A stretch of DNA of 64,000 nt from Ichthyophis bannanicus (taxonomy: Eukaryota; Chordata; Amphibia; Gymnophiona; Ichthyophiidae). Each line of letters begins with the position of its first letter. Position 1 is the first letter of the stretch. The stretch spans positions 45,227,788-45,291,787 of the forward strand of contig CM066039.1 of the NCBI GenBank assembly GCA_033557465.1, written 5' to 3'. The position numbers and the translations under genes are program-made. Below are positions 22,593-33,593 of this stretch, piece by piece. The notes under the pieces are model-generated. The model saw nothing but the letters and a program-made list of their open reading frames with translations, had not been told where the DNA came from and did not search any database.

Positions 22593-24682
22593 ACCATAAG
22601 CGAGAACCGATCCACCTGGGGCATGAAAAGCAGATCTTGAAGCAACAGATTAGCCCTCGCAGGGAGCCGCCAGAGCTCGCCGTCCAGGAGACGCACCAGG
22701 TCGGCGTACCATGGACATCTCGGCCAGTCAGGTGCCACCAACAGCACCCTTCCCAGATGAGCACCAATCTTTTGAACCACTCGGCCTATCAACGCCCAGG
22801 GAGGAAAAAACATACAGAAGCCCTTCGGACGGCCATTGATGCAACAGCGCATCTATGCACTCCGACATCCTTTCTCGCCTTCTGCTGAAGAACCGGCTGA
22901 CCTTCGCCGACTGGAATGTTGCCATTAGGTCCATTACTGGAATTCCCCATCAAACTATTATCTGCGCGAAGACGTCAGGATGCAACTCCCACTCCCCTGC
23001 ATCCACCTGAACTCTGCTGAGGAAGTCCGCTGTGACATTGTCCTTGCCTGCAATGTGCGCTGCCAAAATGGCGGTCAACCGACTCTCTACCCAAGCAAAC
23101 GTGTCTGCCTCTTCTTCCATTGCGGCACTCCCCGTGCCACCCTGACGGTTGATGTAGGCGACAGTCGCCAAGTTGTCGGAGAGCACCCGTACTGGACGAC
23201 CCAGCACCAAGTCCTCGAACCCCTGATGTGCCCGGGCTACCGCTCGAAGCTCCAGACAGTTTATCGACCATGAGGCCTCTAGGGGAGACCAAGGCCCCTG
23301 TGCGAACCGGTTTCCGCAGTGGGCCCCCAGCCTACTAGGCTGGCGTCTGTCAATAACGGAATCCAGTCCGGCTGTTCCAGCGGCATGCCGGCTGCCAGGG
23401 ACGACCTGAGCAGCCACCAACGAAGAGACCGTCTGACCTTGATCGGACACGGGAGACGCTTGCTCAAGGAATCGGCCTGATGCGACCAGCGGCGAAGGAG
23501 CGCCCTTTGCAGGGGCCGCATATGAACCTTGGCCCACAGTACCACTTCCAAAGTCGCCACCATTGTTCCCAGCACCCGGAGATAGAACCACGCCGACGGT
23601 GCTGGAACCGATATGAACTGGCGAACCAGATTCCGCAAAGCCTCGGCCCTCTTGTGAGGTAGAAACACCTGCCCCCTCTTGGTGTCGAACCGAACCCTGA
23701 GATATTCGAGGTCCTGGGAAGGTATCAAACGACTCTTTGTCGGGTTGACTACCCAACAGAGACCCTGCAAGAACTATACCACTCTGTCACTCGGATACTC
23801 TCTTCCTCGGACTTGGCTCGAATTAAGCAATCGTCGAGATAAGGGTGTACTAGAATCCCTTCCTTGCGCAAGGCAGCCGCTACCACCACCATGATTTTGG
23901 TGAAGGTTCGCGGCGCCGTCGCAAGACCGAAGGGCAATGCCTGGAACTGATAGTGACCACAAGGAAGGGCGAAACCTCTGATGGGCTTCCCGGATAGGAG
24001 TGTGCAAATACGCCTCCGTAAAGTCCAGAGATGTCAAGTACTCTCCCTGACATACCACTACGATGACTGACCTTAAGGTCTCCATCCGAAAATGCGGTAC
24101 ACGTAGGCAACGATTTACGGCTTTCAGGTCTAAAATGGGCCGCCACGTTCCGCCCTTCTTTGGCACTACGAAATAAATAGAGTACCGACCCACGCCATAC
24201 TCAGTTTCCGGCACTTTTACAACTGCCCCCAACTGAAGCAACCTCTCCAAAGTACCGCGAACCGCAATGGTTTTCTTGGGACCCCTGCAGGGCGACATAA
24301 CGAAGGAATCCCGCACGGGTCGGGCCAAATCCAGCACATAGCCCTGTCGAATTATTTCCAGCACCCACTGGTCGGACATGATGTGGGTCCAAGCGGAAAG
24401 AAACTCTCGGAGCCGTCCGCCTATGGGAGGCCCTTCCGCCGGGACCCGCCTCGCTTCATTGTGACTTTCGGGTTGCGGAAGCGGGTGTTGAGGAGAAGCC
24501 TCTATTCGACCCCCAAAACCCGTGAAACCCCTGGGCTCGAGTCTGAAACCGGCCCCTCTTGAAACTTCTGAACCGCGCCGAACAAAATCTCCTAAAATCC
24601 CGAAACTGGCCCCAATAACCTTAACCGGGCTTTCCCTGTTTCGACTTATCCTCTGGGATCCTACCCGCCTTGGACTCCCCAA
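22593..24682 (-). pseudogene. DIRS RT-RNase H-methyltransferase-like ORF, frameshifted
   Basis: Copies the element RNA and removes the template. Segments in order: RT start with IYFVVPKKGGTWRPILDLKA and LTSLDFTEAYLHTPI (frame of 24682-23774). After a frameshift, MPFGLATAPRTFTK and the catalytic YLDD (about 23841-23830). After another, the thumb and RNase H start (LLTDASLVGWG, about 23340). After a third, the RNase H core LELRAV...VLSDNLATVAYINRQGG and HIAGKDNVTADFLSR (to about 22990). Last comes the region FQSAKVSRFFSRRRERMSEC onward, which in DIRS lies where the Dam-like methyltransferase domain is found; I see no certain catalytic motif. At least four shifts. Confidence 0.85.
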
Positions 24683-25909
24683 AGTCCTTTACCAACTTAT
24701 CCAAATCTTCTCCAAATAGCAACCTGCCCTTAAATGGAAGCTTGCTAAGTTGAGACTTAGACGGCCCATCCGCCGCCCAATTTCTTAACCACACTGACCT
24801 GTGGGCGGCCACCACAGACGCCGTGCTATTGGCCAGCGCCCTGATCAAGTCGTAATGCACATCCGTTAAGTACGTCGCCCCAGAATCCAGACGATCCAGC
24901 TCCTTTAACTCCTCGAGATCCAAGTGCGATGACAGACGCAGTCGCTGGATCCATCATAAACACGCCCTGGCCACCCAAGCTCCACAAAAGGAGGCCTGCA
25001 GTGAAAGCGAATCCGCCTCAAAGGTCTGTTTCAGCAAACAGTCAACCTTACGGTCCTGGGCATCCTTCAAAGCCGCACTACCTTCCACCGGAATAGTGGT
25101 CTTCTTTGTAACTGCCGACACCACCGCGGTGCTCGGAACCTTTCTTTATCCTTATCGGCCAGAGGATAGAGCCTATTCATAGTCCGTATGCCTCGTAGGC
25201 CCGTTTCCGGCTTATCCCACTCTTCTTGTATCATTTTGTCGACTACTCTGTGTACCGGAAACACCACCTGCGTCTGCCGCACCGCCTGAATGACCGGATC
25301 CTCAACCTCCTCCTCCGCAGCAGATTGCGTAGCAAGATTCAGCATCTGCATCGTCTCCGTGATTAGTGCCTCAAGCGCTTCTCTGTGGAATACTCTAATA
25401 ATCTTAGCTTGATCCTCAGGCTCCGTGATCTCTCCCTCTTCCAGATCCTGTGTACCCTCATCCGGATCCCACTCCGTATCTTGGACCTCAAGGCCACTCG
25501 CCTTCCGCTGATGCATAATCCTTTATTTTTGCTCTCTTAGACGTAGGTGGTTCCTCACCTATCTCGACGGTCGCCTCCAGCTGCTGAGCCGAACCTGCCA
25601 GCGCCCCGGAGCCAGGCTTACCTTGGCGTCGCAGGCAAAAGGCCCGATGCATTAGTAAAACCAACTCAGGGCTAAAATTCCTGAGACCCGATGCCTGCAC
25701 TGAAGTGCCATCACGGAGGGCCCTTGCGCCGCCGGCCTCGGAGAAGCAGCCCCTGCCCCTGTCAGCGCCCCCTGCGCCTCTGGGGACTCCTTGATGTCCA
25801 TCTGTTGCTCCACCATGGACGAGAGGGATGCACAGCCCTGGCACACTCCGGTATCTGCCACTGTGCCTCTCCTAGTGCCACACACAATACACTGTGGTCT
25901 CGCCGCCAT
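24621..25909 (-). pseudogene. DIRS gag-like ORF, frameshifted
   Basis: Putative capsid/nucleic-acid-binding protein of DIRS. The likely start is the ATG at 25909, followed at residues 7-26 by a four-cysteine motif C-x2-C-x12-C-x2-C. An acidic middle (25516-25067, including DEGTQDLEEGEITEPEDQ) and a basic C-terminal part (24923-24621, with LRNWAADGPSKSQLSKLPFK) follow in different frames. The same C-terminal block (LRNWAADASSKARLSKLPYK) occurs in the copy at 27-33 kb, so the segments belong together. Function is inferred from position. A similar four-Cys motif begins gag in that other copy. Confidence 0.72.
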
Positions 25910-26732
25910 GAATCAGACAAGCAGCAGACCCAGGGATTTTCCTGTTTGGTTTTTTTTCTTCTTCTTTCCCCCCCCCCCCCCCGGGAGAAAAAACTACCCT
26001 CAGCCCCCCCTTTCTCCCTTAAGAGGCTGAATCGGGTAAAAAACAACCCAAGGAAACTTAAATAAAGAAACTAAATTAAATAACTGAATTAAATAAATAA
26101 CTAAATTAAATAAACTAAACAAAAGAAAATAAACCAAAAGATATCTCCTTTGCCTTACCCGGTCCCGGGTTTGCCAGCTCCCCGGCAGCCACACGGCTTC
26201 TCCGCAGCACAGAAAATGGCCACCGAGAATGTCCGCAACAAGAAAAGGCGCCAAACAGAGCTGCGAACAGCCCCGCGCCTGTTGGGGGAGCTCCCAGCTT
26301 TAAAATGCAGCCCGACACCACTGAACTTCTTACCAGCGAGGCTACACACTCCGCTGCCAAAAATGAGTGATCACAACGGCTCCAGCACGCTACTGCCTGA
26401 CCAAATGAACTCTCTGAAGCCGTGAAAGACAGCCCTTGCGGCCCGGAAGGTACGTACACGGAAAGAACCTCTGTGCCACTCAAGGGGGACAAAAACTCGA
26501 CTTCCTGAGTCCGCACCCCAAACGAAGCAACTACATCAACAGGCAGGGAGTAAGAATGCCGGGAGCCTCAATCTTTACTCTTTTTTTTTTTTTTTTTTTT
26601 AAAGGGACAGCTTCCAAATTAGAAAACCAATTCAGAAAAACCCCATAGCTAAAACTAATCTATCCTACTAGCTCCTTACAAGTTTCTCCAGAGAGCCCTT
26701 CCACAAGGCTCGCCACTTCCTCCTGCTGCATG
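25910..26732 (-). promoter_or_regulatory. DIRS 5' leader
   Basis: Between gag and the right terminal repeat. Holds a C-run (25970-25982), an AT-rich (TAAATTAAA)n-like patch (26060-26125), a GC-rich part and an oligo-T run of 20 (26581-26600). A promoter is expected in or near the terminal repeat, but no box can be named. Confidence 0.45.
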
Positions 26733-26860
26733 GAGACTGGTCACACTGGGATGGAAGAGAGTGTGCAGCAGACTATATCCAGTGATGTCATAATTCTGAC
26801 ATACCAGTCTCCAAGCTGCAGGAGGAGATTGATAACCCAGAGGTAGAGGACTGAACTGGA
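26733..26860. repeat. DIRS right inverted terminal repeat
   Basis: Inverted partner of 21074-21194. Contains GTGATGTCATAATTCTGACA. The outer tail at 26861-26874 is unique to this end and is repeated in the ICR. Confidence 0.9.
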
Positions 26861-27061
26861 GGAACGATAAGGAATTATGTATTTGTGTTATTTGTATATC
26901 AGACAGTTCATTTCTAGCTCCTAAAGTTTAGAACAGCATTTAATCAAAACAGTAAAGACTCAGTGGTACTATTACCACCCACTTATAGCTGGGTCAAGAG
27001 AAGCTAGTCCAAGATCACAAAGGACATGACACAGCCAAAGACTTAAACTCATATGCTATAA

Positions 27062-27205
27062 GAAGAAATTAGACCTTACCTGCTAATTGTCTTTCCTTGA
27101 GTTCTCTCCAGGCCAGTCCAGGAAGGTAGGGTTGTCAGCCTCTTCCAGCAGCTGAGGACTGAAAACAGAGTCTTGCTGACACCCTATCCAGCTCCCTCTG
27201 GTGCC
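27062..27205. repeat. DIRS left inverted terminal repeat
   Basis: TCTCCAGGCCAGTCCAGGAA through CCAGCTCCCTCTGGTG pairs inverted with the right end. The outer 40 bp (GAAGAAATTAGACCTTACC...) occur only here and in the ICR. Confidence 0.9.
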
Positions 27206-27573
27206 AGAGACTCAGTCTTCTATTGACAAAGCAGCTCCACATCTCTTGAAGCACATGGCAACCAACGCCGATAACTAACCAAACAACAAACCTTTCACAC
27301 TAATAAACTAGCTAACCTGTAAACTATCGTCTCTTCCTCGCTCCTTCGATGGATTTTTTTTTTTCGTGTCCCCCCAGCTCCTCCCTCTAGACTGGAGAGA
27401 AAGGACAGAAATCAGAGCCTTCCCCCTTAGAACTCTTTGGAAGACCTCCGATTTTCTACGACGCTGCTCGAGAACAGGAACCACCTGTCCTACCCCCTAG
27501 CCACACAGTAATGCCGCCACCGCTCTCCACAGCTCCTTTCACACCACTTTGCACGCAAAGGAACCGGGAGGGC

Positions 27574-27677
27574 CCTGGACTGGCCTGGAGAGAACTCAAG
27601 GAAAGACAATTAGCAGGTAAGGTCTAATTTCTTCTTCCTATTAGTCTCTCCAGGCCAGTCCAGGAAGGTAGGGTTGT
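27574..27677. repeat. DIRS internal complementary region
   Basis: The left half ends AAGGTCTAATTTCTT, complement of the left end. The right half CTTCCTATTAGTCTCTCCAG is the complement of the right end (33290-33313). The junction is at about 27633. Confidence 0.92.
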
Positions 27678-28730
27678 ACCAGAGCAGTACCTAAATACGG
27701 GAGGATGGCTGAAGCCCCAACCTTTGCATCCCCTCTAGCCTGGACATCCAATCTATAATGTCTCGCAAATGTGTGTAGGGACGACCAGGTCGCCGCTCTG
27801 CAAATCTCCACCGGAGGAACCAAAGCAAGCTCTGCCCAGGAAGTTGCTTGTCCCCGCGTAGAATGAGCTCTGAGCCCCATTGTAGCCAGCTTTCCTTTCG
27901 CTTCATATGCTGCCCCAATAGCCTGTTTTACCCAATGGGCAATCGAGGCTTTGGAAGCCACTTCTCCCTTGCGAGGCCCCGCAAACAGCACAGACGGTCA
28001 GACTTACGGAAAGTCTCCGTTCTTTTCAGGTAGCGACGGAGCACCCTTCCCAAATCCAGAGTACGCAGAGCTCGATCCTCCCCCTTCCTGCCCAAGTTTG
28101 GAAAAGTTGGGAGTGAAATTGCTTGATTCAAGTGGAAAACCGACACCAATTTAGGCAGGAAAGATGGCACCGGCAGCAACACCACCTTTTCCGCCGAAAA
28201 CCAAAGGAAGAGTTCTCTACAAGAAAGTGCCTGAAGATCCGAAATCCACCTCGCGGAGCATAAAGTGACCAGAAACAGTCTTCCAAGCCAAATGTTTTAA
28301 TGACGCCGCTGCTAATGGCTCGAAAGGTGCTGCCGTCAGGGCTCCCAGCACCAAGTTCAAATCCCAGGAGGGCACAACCCGACGACGCGGAGGTCTAAGA
28401 TTCTTTACCGCCCTGAAGAACCTCAGGACGTCGGGATGTGAAGCCAAACCCCGCCCTAGCACCCTGCCCCTAAAACAGGCCAGGGCTGCCAGTTGTACTC
28501 TAAGACAGCTGAGTGCCAGGCCCTTCTCTAACCCTGCTTGAAGAAACAGCAAAATATCCGGCAACCGAGGCAAACGGTCTAACGCCCCTTTCCGTGCACC
28601 AATTCTCAAAAAATGCGCCAAATCCTAACGTAAGACAAGGACGTAGACCGCTTCTTGGATTTTAACATAGTGGAAATAACTGCCGCCGAGTACCCCGGCG
28701 CCGTAACCGCTCCCTCTCAAGTGCCAAGCC
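27641..28730 (-). pseudogene. DIRS tyrosine recombinase, frameshifted
   Basis: Same architecture as the recombinase at 21534-22592. Three frames are needed: 28621-28217 (LRVQLAALACFRGR, SWDLNLVLGALTAAPFEPL), 28185-27928 (VSVFHLNQAISLP, TLDLGRVLRRYLKRTETFRK) and 27991-27641. The first Arg box reads LCSARWISDL near 28255 after a frameshift. The last piece holds LRAHSTRGQATSWAE and ATWSSLHTFARHYRLD, with the HxxR box and candidate Tyr intact. It overlaps the right half of the ICR at its C-terminal end. Two shifts make it inactive. Confidence 0.85.
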
Positions 28731-30600
28731 GTAAGCAAGAACCGATCCACTTGCGGCATCAACACCGGTCCCTGACTTAATAGGTTGATCCGGTCGGGGA
28801 GCTTCCATGGTTGATCCACCAGACAACGCATCAGATCTGCATACCACGGCCTCCTGGGCCAATTGGGTGCAATGAGAATCACCAGTCCCTTGTGAACCCC
28901 TATTCTCTGTATGACCCGACCTATCATCAACCATGGTGGAAAGACAGAGCAGGCCTGACTCAGGCCATGGTTGAGCTAGCGCATCGAGCCCTTCGGACAT
29001 GCGAGTTCTGCGACGGCTGAAAAACCTTTGCGCCTTGGCATTGCTTAAAGTGGCCATAAGTTCCATGATCGGCTGTCCCCAACGCTCCGTAATGTTGTGA
29101 AAGACCGCCGCATTCAGTTCCCATTCTCCGGGATCCAGCACATTCCGACTGAGATAATCGGCCTGAACGTTGTCCTTCCCTGCCACATGCGCCACCGAAA
29201 AAGCCACGAGATGGAGATCCGCCCACTGAAACAGCAGAAGACTCTCGTCCAGCAGGAGAACACTGCCCGTTCCACCCTGTCGGTTGATATAGGACACCGT
29301 CACTGCGTTGTCGTAAAAAACCCGCACAGCCTTGCCGACCTCCAGGTTCCGGAACTCCAACAGCGTGAGGCGCACCGCCCGCATTTCCAACCGATTTATT
29401 GACCACTTCGTCTCTTCTGTGGTACAGCAGCCCTGCGTCACCTGTCCCAAACAATGCGCCCTCCAGCCTGAAAGACTGGCATCCGTGATGACCAACACCC
29501 ACTCCGGCTGTTCTAAGGGCATTCCTGCCATTAGTTGACTGGGCTCCAGTCACCAAAGCAGACTCGTCCGCACGTCCTCTGGACACTCTAACTTTTGGGA
29601 CAAGGAGTGCTCTTGCGGAGACCAACGAGCCAGAAGCGCTCTCTGAAGCGGCCGCATATGAATCCTGGCCCATGGCACGAGCTCTAAAGCGGCGGCCATA
29701 GAACCCAAGAGCTGCATGTACCTCCACACCGATGGAGCTTTCATGCACAGGAAGCTTCACACCTGCCCCAGGATCTTCTGCACCCTGTCCAAGGGCAAGA
29801 ACACCGACCCAACGACTGTGTCAAACACCGCCCCTAAATACCACAGACGCTGCCCTGGCTGAAGTTGACCCTTGGCCCGGTTGACTACCCAGTCAAGCCC
29901 TTCCAGAACCTCTATTACTCGCCCAGTTACCTTGACCGATTCCGCCTCAAAATCTGCTCGGCTCAACCAGTCGTCGAGATAGGGATGCACTCGAATCCCT
30001 TCCTGCCGCAACGCCGTCGCCGTCGCCACCACCATAACCTTTGTAAAGGTGCACGGCGCCATTGCTAGCCCAAACGGCAGTGCCTGGAATTGAAAATGCC
30101 CCATCGGCACCGCAAACCATAAGAACTTGTGATGATCCCGTCTGATTGGAATGTGCAAGTAGGCTTCTGTAAGATCTATGGAAGAAAGCACCTTGCCTGG
30201 CTTTACCGCTAAAATTATTGATCGCAGCGTTTCCATTCTGAAGTGCAGTATCCTCAAGCAGCGATTCACATGCTTCAGATCCAAAATGGGCCGAAAGGCG
30301 CCCTCTTTTTTGGGGACTACGAAGTAAATCAAGTATCGATCTAATCCGCACTGGTCTCCAGGCACCGGAACCACCGCTTGAAGGAATAGCAACCTCTGAA
30401 GAGTGTCTTGCACTGCTTCCAGTTTTTCTTGGGCCTTGCATGGGGACACTACAAAGGAATCTGCCAGAGGGCGATCGAACTCCAGCGCATACCCCTTGCG
30501 GATGATCTCCAACACCCACTGATCTGTTGTGATGGCGGCCCAGGCGGAGTAAAACTGCTGTAACTGTCCCCCCGACTGGAACCTCTGCCTGGACCCTCCC
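28662..30600 (-). pseudogene. DIRS RT-RNase H-methyltransferase-like ORF, two in-frame stops
   Basis: The frame beginning at 30515 stays in register to 28662, interrupted only by TGA at 29759-29757 and TGA at 29552-29550. Both sit where an Arg (CGA) codon would fit. RT: IYFVVPKKEGAFRPILDLKH, LSSIDLTEAYLHIPI, FQALPFGLAMAPCTFTK and catalytic YLDD (29981-29970). RNase H: VITDASLSGW, EMRAV, VFYDNAVTVSYINRQGG, HVAGKDNVQADYLSR. The segment IMELMATLSNAKAQRFFSRR begins the methyltransferase-like tail, which goes out of frame after about 28900. The best preserved RT of the older copies. Confidence 0.9.
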
Positions 30601-30605
30601 TGACT

Positions 30606-32739
30606 TCATTGCAGATTTTTAACCTGGCCCTGCAGGGGAGGGACATAACCCCTGCCAAAACCTCGGGCTCCTCGAAAGGACTGTCCTCTGGCCACAAAAC
30701 GCCCCCTCTGATAAGGAGCAAAACGCACCAACCGAAACCTTCTAAAGTTTCTCCCTTGTCCCCTATGCAGGCCACCCGGCTGAGGACCCTTAGGCTGGTC
30801 CTCTGGCAGCCTGCCTTCTTTAGAATCTCCCAAATCTTTAGCAATCTTATCTAGGGCCTCCCCAAAGAGCAGCTTACCCTTATACGGAAGCTTACTAAGA
30901 CGAGCCTTAGAAGACGCGTCGGCAGCCCAATTTCTCAGCCAAAGAAAATGCCGTGCCGCAATTACCGAGGCCATTGTCTTTGCCGAGATTCTAACGAGAT
31001 CATAAAAGCCATTTGCTAAATATGCTGCTGCCGATTCCAATTTATAGAAACATAGAAATATGACGACAGAAAAAGACCACATGGCCTATCTAGTCTGTCC
31101 TTCCATAACAACTACAAAAGTCCCCTTTTTACCTTTAGAGATCCTGTGTTTGTCCCATGCTTTTTTGAATTCAGTTACTGTCCTCATCTCTACCACCTCC
31201 ACTGGGAGACTATTCCACGGATCCACTACTCTTTCCGTAAAGAAATATTTCCGCATATCACTCCTGAATCTATCTTCCTTCACCCTCATCCCATGTCCCC
31301 TCGTAGCAGAACTTGCTTTCAATTGAAAGAGGCTCTCTCCCTGAACATTTATGCCACGGAGGTATTTAAACATCTCAATCATATCACCTCTATCCCACCT
31401 TTCCTCTAAGGTGTACATATTAAGATCCTTCAGTCTGTCCTCATATGCTTTATAATGAAGACCACTAATCATTTTAGTAGCCACCCTCTGCACCGACTCC
31501 ACCCTGTTCACATCCTTTTGAAGGTGCGGTCTCCAGAATTGCACACTATACTCCAAATGAGGTTGCACCAAAGACTTATACTTATAATTTAGCCCCTTCT
31601 GAGGAAGAGCAGTCTTCATCAGGCCCCCCTTCTCCTTGGAGTCACCGAATGGACGCCTGGGAAACATACGCTCCACAAATTGAGGCCTGCAAAGCCAGCG
31701 CACTCGAATCAAACGCCTGTTTGAGAATAGCCTCTAATTTACAATCCTGGAGGTCTTTAAGGGCCACTTCCCCCTCCACTGGGATCATCGTCTTTTTAGT
31801 TATGGCAGACACCAAGGCATCCACTTTAGGCATACGCAACAAGTCTCTTTCCTCCTTTGGTATCGGGTATAAACGGGAAATGGACCGGCTACCCCTCAGA
31901 GAGGCTTCTGGACACTCCCATTCTGACTCCACCATCTGCTTAATAACTCTATGGACCGGGAAGCACTTTTGTTCCGCCCTAAAGCCCTGGAGCAAAGGAT
32001 CCCTCCAGAGGTTCCTCTTGCACCACTGGCGAACTTAAATTCAAGGCAGACAGGGAATGAGCAATGAGAGATCCCAACTCCTCCCTGCGAAAGACACGGA
32101 ACAAATTTGGATCGTCGCCGGGAGCAATCTCTCTTTCCTCCAACTCCGCTGCCCATGGATCGAACCCGGGCTCGGAATGAAACTCACCGTCCTCAGACCA
32201 TCGAGACGCCGAGATCTGCTGACCCCAGACATCGAGGTCCGTCCCCAAAAACTGGTCCCTATGAGAAGGGCCTTCACCCGGGTCTTTTCCCCCGCCCAGC
32301 TCTGCTCTGTGAAGGCTGGACCCCCAAAACAGAGTCAGACTTCCCTCTAGCCAGTTCTCTCTTCAAACAGTAAGCCTTATGTAAAGAGAGAATAAAGTCA
32401 GCCGAAAATAAGGGCTCCTGCCCCTCCAGAAGCCCCCATAATGCTGACTGAGGCTGTTTTTCAGGCAGCGCCGGAGCCGACGGCTTTTTTGACTTTGCCT
32501 TCTTTTTTACTGCTTTCTCAAGCAGCGTGGGGGGAAGATGGCTTCTCGCCTAAAATGGCCGCTGTTCCCGCCTTTTCTAAAGGCCGATTTAAAACATCCC
32601 CCGACGACGTGTCCTTCTCCATGGAGCCAAAACCCCGCTCCAAAACGCAGCTCAGACGCACACACGATCTGCAGACACCAGGACCTGATAAGCCGCGAAG
32701 GCCCCCACAATGAGCGCACGCTGCCGCGATCGGCAGCAT
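30606..32739 (-). pseudogene. DIRS gag-like ORF, frameshifted and split by CR1
   Basis: Likely start is ATG at 32739. Residues 9-27 carry a four-Cys motif C-x2-C-x11-C-x2-C, as in the first copy. Later pieces: acidic 32248-31979 (GFDPWAAELEEREIAPGDD), 31995-31642 (PVHRVIKQMVESEWECPEAS, paralleling PVHRVVDKMIQEEWDKPETG at 25.2 kb) and, beyond the CR1 insertion, 31037-30606 with LRNWAADASSKARLSKLPYK and an Arg/Gly-rich end typical of RNA binding. Function inferred from position and composition. Confidence 0.78.
31038..31590 (-). mobile_element. CR1 LINE 3' fragment inserted in DIRS gag
   Basis: Minus-strand CR1 with SLVQPHLEYSVQFWRPHLQK, VESVQRVATKMISGLHYKAY and KYFFTERVVDPWNSLPVEVV. It is cut 5'. 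AATTTA at both edges may be a 6-bp target duplication. Same subfamily as 15124-15925 and better preserved, so probably younger. Confidence 0.88.
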
Positions 32740-33165
32740 GCGCCTGTAAAAGAATACCACACTGACACTCCACAGCCCGAAATCCCTGCACCGCCCCAAA
32801 CGCCGAGAGAAAAAAAACAGACTCGAGCCCTGCTTACCTTCGCTACACCGGACCGCAGCTGAAAAGGATTTCCCGCAGCCTGTGGGCACTGATCAGCTGC
32901 TTCGGACAAAAGGAGGAGAGTGCTGCTGGGGCTCCCAGGCACTTCCTCTCAGGCAGACCAAGCGGACTTCAGTTCTAGCGAGGCAGGCTCTGCCCCTTCT
33001 GCCCTTTCCTTCCCGAGGGTAGAGGAAAAACACTGAAAACCCTCTGTTGGGCATGATGCCCTGCTAGGGCATCCCACAAAGTTTTCCTTTCCCTCTTATT
33101 TTATATAATTAGTACCCCCTGCAGTATCCTCTCTTAACTTGGAGCACCACAGAAAAACAACAAAC

Positions 33166-33313
33166 CTACATCCTATCCAGCTGCTGAGGACTGAAAGACA
33201 CCAGAGGGAGCTGGATAGGGTGTCAGCAAGACTGTTTGTTTTCAGTCCTCAGCTGCTGGAGGAGGCTGACAACCCTACCTTCCTGGACTGGCCTGGAGAG
33301 ACGAATAGGAAGA
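33166..33313. repeat. DIRS right inverted terminal repeat
   Basis: Inverted partner of 27062-27205 (GGGTGTCAGCAAGACTGTTT, CCTTCCTGGACTGGCCTGGA). The end AGACGAATAGGAAG is repeated in the ICR. An inner echo of the repeat (CATCCTATCCAGCTGCTGAG) at about 33171 could form a small hairpin with it. Confidence 0.88.
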
Positions 33314-33593
33314 TTTACCTCATGTGCTTTCCCCTCTGGACCACACCATCTCTTTATACTGTTCATTAAATGAAATGTACTCTCTTCATCCTTAAAATCA
33401 TTGCTGTTGCTATAGTTTCTAAAGAACAGAGGATTGTGGATGAAGCCAGAGTCTGATCACTAAAGCATAAAGAGAATACAATGCTAAAGTCTTCTCCAAA
33501 CTGCTCAATTTCAGGACAGGAAACAGGTTTGATATCTGCTGATCATAACAACTTGAACAGCTGATTAGCTGTTGGCGCTCTCAAGGCAAGCAC

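Larger units (their letters stand above)
21026..26874 (-). mobile_element. DIRS-like retrotransposon, full length, 5.85 kb
   Basis: Both terminal repeats and the ICR are present. The left end (AAATGTTAATTACACTTACC) and right end (complement of TTCCTTATCGTTCCTCCAG) are both found, joined head to head, in the ICR at 21421-21516. This fixes the ends to within a few bases. From right to left on the minus strand: leader, gag with four-Cys motif (25909-24621), RT-RNase H-methyltransferase-like region (24682-22593), recombinase (22592-21534), ICR. No target duplication is expected or seen, in keeping with recombinase integration. Gag and RT contain several frameshifts; the recombinase has one stop codon. 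Non-autonomous now. Confidence 0.93.
27062..33313 (-). mobile_element. DIRS-like retrotransposon, full length, 6.25 kb with CR1 inside
   Basis: Second complete DIRS copy, 190 bp from the first and in the same orientation, but of a different subfamily with unrelated terminal sequence. Left repeat about 27062-27205, right repeat about 33166-33313, ICR 27574-27677. Minus-strand order: gag (32739-30606), RT-RNase H-methyltransferase-like (30600-28662), recombinase (28730-27641). A CR1 fragment (31038-31590) splits gag; without it the element is about 5.7 kb. RT-RNase H keeps one frame with two stops that read as CGA-to-TGA changes. Confidence 0.93.

Noticed and set aside
26115..26516. Open frame of 133 codons in the DIRS leader
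   Set aside because: Lies upstream of the four-Cys gag start, has no counterpart in the other DIRS copies and a composition typical of GC-rich leader.
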